Source of the DNA: Methanosarcinales archaeon
Lineage (GTDB): Archaea > Halobacteriota > Methanosarcinia > Methanosarcinales > Methanogasteraceae
Assembly (NCBI GenBank): GCA_030672345.1
Contig: DAOVGO010000072.1
Location: 1-8,032 of the forward strand
Length of the DNA: 8,032 nucleotides
Direction: 5' to 3'
Shown: positions 5,060-8,032 of the stretch, in pieces
How positions within the stretch are numbered: position 1 is the first letter of the stretch
Layout: every line of letters starts with the position of its first letter
The notes under the pieces: model-generated
What the model was told of the DNA's origin: nothing
The model's input: the letters and a program-made list of their open reading frames with translations, nothing else
Databases searched by the model: none
Program-made: the position numbers and the translations under genes

Positions 5060-5398
5060 TTATCCGAACAGTGCTCCAAGTCCTGCCATTCCTGCCTCTT
5101 CTTCCTCTTCCTTCTTCTCTTCTTCCTTTGCCTCTTCAGCCGCTGGCGCCGCCTCTGCTGCCGGTGCAGCCTCTGCTGCCGGTGCAGCCTCTGCCGCGGC
5201 TGGTGCCGCTGCAACTGGTGCTACCGCTGCCTGTGCGATTGCACTCTCGATGTCAACACCGTCAAGCGCGGCAACAAGCGCCTTCACTCTTGTTTCATCC
5301 ACATCGACGCCAGCTGCATCGAGTATGCTGGTAATTCCCTGTTCGGTTACATCCTTCTCTGCGTTGTGCAGTACCAATGCTGCATATATGTATTCCAT
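5060..5398 (-). CDS. rpl12: Large-subunit ribosomal stalk protein L12 (P1)
   Basis: A 112-residue archaeal P1/L12 protein. Dimers bind the L10 spine and form the flexible stalk that recruits translation factors. Residues 1-58 (MEYIYAALVLHNAEKDVTEQG...) are the helical dimerisation domain. Residues 59-89 are an Ala/Pro/Glu-rich hinge with a six-residue repeat (APAAEA). Residues 90-101 are a Lys/Glu-rich charged stretch, and the C-terminus GMAGLGALFG is the conserved factor-binding tail. The ATG is set by GAGGTG at 5407-5412 with 8 bases of spacing. It lies 48 bases after L10 and just before the M42 peptidase gene on the same strand. Confidence 0.97.
   Translation of the reverse strand: MEYIYAALVLHNAEKDVTEQGITSILDAAGVDVDETRVKALVAALDGVDIESAIAQAAVAPVAAAPAAAEAAPAAEAAPAAEAAPAAEEAKEEEKKEEEEEAGMAGLGALFG
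5151..5204. repeat. 18-base tandem repeat encoding the L12 hinge
   Basis: The unit GCCTCTGCTGCCGGTGCA occurs exactly twice (5151-5168 and 5169-5186), with a diverged third copy at 5187-5204 and a weaker relative just before 5151. Each unit encodes six residues of the Ala/Pro/Glu hinge. Copy-number change would only alter hinge length. Confidence 0.8.
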
Positions 5399-5446
5399 AT
5401 TTATTTCACCTCTGATGATTGATTATTCGTTTATCGTTTTGCCGTG

Positions 5447-6505
5447 TCATCCGAAGAGAAGACCAAGCCCTTCTGCTGCTTCCTCTTCTTTCTCTTCCGC
5501 GGGTTCTTCTTCTGACACTTCCTTTGATCCTTCTCCGGCTGCCTCTCCCGCTTTCTCTTCTGTTCCCTCTTCAGCAGAAACCGCTTCCTCTGCTGCCGCC
5601 TTTTGCGGGAGCAAAGCCTGTAAAGCCTCGCCCAGTGCCGCAGGGTCGTCGATGCTACATGCGAGCGATATCGCCTTCGACTGCGCCATCGAGAGCAGCG
5701 TATCGACGATATCAGGCTCAGGTATGGCAGAATTTATGCCAAGGTTCCTTGCGCCGACGGCTGCCTGTGAAAGCAGCGTCCGAATCGTTGCATTCGACGG
5801 ATATGTGATGCCGATGGCAAGATTGAATGCGCATGTGGCAGCTGTTGCAAAGTTGTCGGTATACTCTGCCTCGTCGATATCCAGAACGCCTGCCTCAAGC
5901 ACCGTACCGGCATCATAGACGGCACGGAGATCGAGACCGACGGTCATCGGATAGATCTCAAGACGTGCGAGCATCTTAGAGAGCGCCTGTGATACTGGCT
6001 CGCCTGCCTGCGCAACCACCTTCGTCTCCTTGATCACGACCTTGCCCTTATCGATTTTGGCTGGTATGCCGGCACTCTGCAGATCGCCCACGACCGGTCC
6101 CGGATTAAAGGAGGTCGGACCCGCTTCCACCACGATATCTTCAGGTGCGGATGCGCCTGCTTTGATCGGAGCGCTTGTTTTGCCGGACTTAAGCAACTTG
6201 AAGAGTTTGAACGGGTTTAAGTCTGTAAAGATGAGTGCGGTCTGATCAGTGATATATGGCTCCATCGAACGGATGTTGTCATCGCGCTGATCGAAGGCGC
6301 GGTGCATGAGGTTGTTTCTGTAAATGCGGAGTTTTGCGATGCCTTTTAGATTGCGGCGCATCTCCTGCAACTGCTTTGCCGGTATGTCACGGATTCCTAC
6401 GATCCCTACAACCGGATACTCACCTGCCAGCCGCTTGATATTCTCGATCTCGTCGATCTTCCACTGCGGAATGTGTGCCGTGCGGTGTTCTGTCATTGCA
6501 TCCAT
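5447..6505 (-). CDS. rpl10: Large-subunit ribosomal stalk base protein L10 (P0)
   Basis: A 352-residue archaeal P0/L10. It anchors on the GTPase-associated region of 23S rRNA and carries several L12 dimers. The N-terminal rRNA-binding domain includes WKIDEIENIKRL (about 15-26), YPVVGIVGIRDIPAKQLQEMRRNL (30-53) and LRIYRNNLMHRAF (59-71). The middle holds the archaeal/eukaryotic insertion with AGPTSFNPGPVVGDLQSAGIPAKIDKGKVVI (about 128-158). Residues about 220-300 are helical and form the L12-binding spine. The tail is very acidic and ends EEEAAEGLGLLFG, matching the L12 tail. Length is normal for the family. The first ATG (6503-6505) is preceded by GAGGTGA at 6511-6517, which overlaps the L1 stop, indicating coupled translation. 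A later ATG three codons downstream is less well placed. Confidence 0.97.
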   Translation of the reverse strand: MDAMTEHRTAHIPQWKIDEIENIKRLAGEYPVVGIVGIRDIPAKQLQEMRRNLKGIAKLRIYRNNLMHRAFDQRDDNIRSMEPYITDQTALIFTDLNPFKLFKLLKSGKTSAPIKAGASAPEDIVVEAGPTSFNPGPVVGDLQSAGIPAKIDKGKVVIKETKVVAQAGEPVSQALSKMLARLEIYPMTVGLDLRAVYDAGTVLEAGVLDIDEAEYTDNFATAATCAFNLAIGITYPSNATIRTLLSQAAVGARNLGINSAIPEPDIVDTLLSMAQSKAISLACSIDDPAALGEALQALLPQKAAAEEAVSAEEGTEEKAGEAAGEGSKEVSEEEPAEEKEEEAAEGLGLLFG

Positions 6506-6511
6506 AACAAT

Positions 6512-7150
6512 TCACCTCACCTTCGCAGATTTGCCCATCGTCGTTGTCACATAGATGGACCTGATGTTCTGCACACCCTTGTCCAGCACATCTTCGAGTC
6601 TGGTGATCACTGACTCGATATTTTCGGCAAGCTCGTCGGCTGGCATGTTCCGCCGACCGATCGGCGCATGGAACGTCTTTCGGTCCTTTGACCTGACTCT
6701 TATGCTGTTCCGTATCTTGTTGATGATCTGGGCGATGTCCTTATCCGGCGTCAGCGGCTCTGGCATCTTGCCCCGGGGACCAAGAATCGCGCCGAGCTTC
6801 TTTCCTATGACTGGCATATAGGTAGTCTCAGCGATGAAGAAGTCATGTGCATTTGCAAGATCCCTTGCCTTGTTTTTGTCATCGCCATACTCATCAATCG
6901 TATCAGGGTCGATGATTAAGTCGGCACCCGCCCTCTCTGCCGCAAGCGCGGTTTCGCCCCGCGCAAAGATCGCAACCGAGATCGGTCTGCCAAGCCCGTG
7001 CGGAAGTATGATCTCTTCGTCCACCCGAAATCGCGGCTGGCTCAGATCGATATTCTTCAGATTGATCGCCAGTTCCACACCTTCAGCGAAGTTTCTCTGG
7101 GGGGATTCGTCCAGTATTGTGTTAACGGCGTTTATCGTTTGTTCGTTCAT
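6512..7150 (-). CDS. rpl1: Large-subunit ribosomal protein L1
   Basis: A 212-residue L1 that binds the mobile L1 stalk of 23S rRNA and helps release deacylated tRNA. The two-domain layout is visible. Domain I is formed from both ends (about 1-60 and 155-212) and domain II from the middle. The L1 signature LGAILGPRGKMPEPLT occupies about 119-134. FHAPIGRRNMP (160-170) and the C-terminal SIYVTTTMGKSAKVR are also typical. It is the first gene of an L1-L10-L12 set, and its stop codon overlaps the L10 ribosome binding site. In methanococci L1 represses its own operon by binding its mRNA. Whether that applies here cannot be shown, but an inverted repeat lies just upstream. The ribosome binding site is weak (GGTGGTG about 9 bases before the ATG). 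L11, often found before L1, is absent. Confidence 0.97.
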   Translation of the reverse strand: MNEQTINAVNTILDESPQRNFAEGVELAINLKNIDLSQPRFRVDEEIILPHGLGRPISVAIFARGETALAAERAGADLIIDPDTIDEYGDDKNKARDLANAHDFFIAETTYMPVIGKKLGAILGPRGKMPEPLTPDKDIAQIINKIRNSIRVRSKDRKTFHAPIGRRNMPADELAENIESVITRLEDVLDKGVQNIRSIYVTTTMGKSAKVR

Positions 7151-7163
7151 GAATCACGCACCA

Positions 7164-7197
7164 CCGTAGTCGTAACGACATGGTCAGTCTGCTACGG
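7164..7197 (-). promoter_or_regulatory. Inverted repeat in the L1 leader, possible regulatory structure
   Basis: CCGTAG (7164-7169) is complementary to CTACGG (7192-7197). On the minus strand an additional GTCG-TTA-CGAC hairpin stacks directly on the same helix. This would make a stem with a one-sided bulge 14-47 bases before the L1 start codon. It could be an mRNA site for autoregulation by L1 or a DNA operator. No family consensus was matched. Confidence 0.35.
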
Positions 7198-7199
7198 AT

Positions 7200-7209
7200 G
7201 AATTATAGT
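7200..7209 (-). promoter_or_regulatory. Candidate TATA box of the L1-L10-L12 operon
   Basis: The minus strand reads ACTATAATTC here, TATA-like and about 55 bases before the L1 start. A start 25 bases on (about 7180) would exclude one arm of the leader inverted repeat. A weaker alternative, TACATTAAAG at 7224-7233, would include it. The trpA gene ends at 7259, so read-through from trpA is also possible. Confidence 0.4.
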
Positions 7210-7258
7210 ACACTGATCGGATTGAACTTTAATGTATCGGTTTTTCGAGGGGGTGCGG

Positions 7259-8032
7259 TCAGCCGTGGCAGCAGCCAGCCTTCAACTCCCGCGCAAGTTC
7301 CTCGATCCGTTCCGGCACATCCACGCCGTCCGCGATGATATCCACAAACGCGGAGCCAACGATCACACCATCCGCCCCCGCCTCGATGATGGCAGACGCC
7401 TGATCCCCGGTTGATATGCCAAACCCGACAGCAAGCGGCGTTGTTGTGTGGGTTGTGCTGCGTACAGCATCGATCAAGGAGAGCGTCGATTCCGCGACAT
7501 CGGCTCTGGCGCCGGTGACACCGGTTCTCGCAACGAGATAGATGAAACCGGAACCAACGCCTGCGATCCTCTTCATGCGTTCTGGGTACGTGGTCGGCGC
7601 AATCAGGAAGATCAGGTCAACCCCGTGCCTCCTGCACTGCATGGCAAGATCCTCCGACTCCTCAACCGGAAGATCAGGGACGATGATGCCTGTAATCCCG
7701 CTATCCACGCAGTCAGCAACGAAACGTTCGAGCCCACGCTTGAATATGAGGTTGTAGTACGTCATCACGACAAGCGGAACCTCTCCACTCACATCCAGCG
7801 ATCTGGCGAGATCGAAGAATATGTCAGGGTTCATGCCGGCATCAAGCGCCCGTTCGATCGACGCCTGAATCGTGGGACCATCAGCGATCGGATCGGAGAA
7901 CGGGAGCCCGAGTTCGATTATGTCTGCGCCGCCGCGCACCAGTGCATGCACGATCGCCGCGGTGTCGTCTGGCGTTGGGTCGCCCGCACAGATGTATGCG
8001 ATGAGTGCACCCTCGTCGCGGGTTTTGAGTTC
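7259..8032 (-). CDS. trpA: Tryptophan synthase alpha subunit (5' end beyond the window)
   Basis: 257 residues are visible, and the frame runs off the right edge. By comparison with the family, perhaps 5-15 residues are missing. TrpA splits indole-3-glycerol phosphate into glyceraldehyde-3-phosphate and indole, which is channelled to TrpB. The visible part begins ELKTRDEGALIAYICAGDP. The catalytic pair is present as E in IIELGLPFSDP (visible residue 40) and D in IADGPTIQ (51), 11 apart as in E. coli Glu49/Asp60. IYLVARTGVTGA and the phosphate-binding GFGIS and GVIVGSAF segments follow in order. The frame is open through an internal GTG (7949-7951) that could be mistaken for a start; conserved residues continue upstream of it. 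trpB is presumably beyond the edge. About 108 bases separate it from rpl1, with no obvious T-run terminator. Confidence 0.96.
   Translation of the reverse strand, partial: ELKTRDEGALIAYICAGDPTPDDTAAIVHALVRGGADIIELGLPFSDPIADGPTIQASIERALDAGMNPDIFFDLARSLDVSGEVPLVVMTYYNLIFKRGLERFVADCVDSGITGIIVPDLPVEESEDLAMQCRRHGVDLIFLIAPTTYPERMKRIAGVGSGFIYLVARTGVTGARADVAESTLSLIDAVRSTTHTTTPLAVGFGISTGDQASAIIEAGADGVIVGSAFVDIIADGVDVPERIEELARELKAGCCHG

Noticed and set aside
5250..5918. 222-codon plus-strand open frame
   Set aside because: It is antisense to L12 and L10 and spans their junction; the Ser/Ala repeats are reverse readings of the acidic/alanine tails.

Overview
The window is archaeal, from a euryarchaeon probably close to the methanogens (Methanosarcinales-like or an ANME relative). 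The support is an archaeal RNase P RNA, the DNA-binding protein Alba, a Sec61-beta subunit, archaeal-type ribosomal proteins L1, L10 (P0) and L12 (P1) with the shared acidic tail, and an archaeal box C/D guide RNA. Genes are preceded by Shine-Dalgarno-like GGAGG/GAGGTG sites and TATA-like boxes. The genus cannot be fixed from sequence reading alone.

Layout, left to right. (1) Positions 1-36 hold the first 12 codons of a minus-strand gene with a good ribosome binding site. (2) A roughly 430-base stretch without a convincing gene follows. (3) Plus-strand RNase P RNA lies at about 486-822. (4) A minus-strand pair, alba and a small alkaline-phosphatase-superfamily gene, overlap by ATGA. (5) Facing away from alba is the short plus-strand gene for Sec61-beta (57 codons). 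(6) About 600 bases without a gene contain several inverted repeats. (7) A plus-strand membrane protein has three N-terminal helices and a DUF835-like soluble domain. (8) A minus-strand block follows. Read in transcription order, it has the 3' part of trpA (cut by the window edge), then rpl1, rpl10, rpl12, an M42-family aminopeptidase, and just after its stop codon a box C/D sRNA.

How the parts fit together. Most of the window is housekeeping: ribosomal stalk and L1 (translation), RNase P (tRNA 5' processing), Sec61-beta (protein export), Alba (chromatin/RNA binding), a peptide-degrading M42 enzyme and tryptophan synthesis. The stalk operon lacks L11 in front of L1 and carries the M42 gene behind L12.

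The most interesting item is the unannotated box C/D sRNA at 3939-3995 on the minus strand. It has all four boxes, a k-turn-compatible terminal stem and a 12-nt D guide. The complement of that guide reads like a CAU anticodon loop, with the predicted methylation site exactly on wobble C34. This suggests a guide for elongator tRNA-Met.
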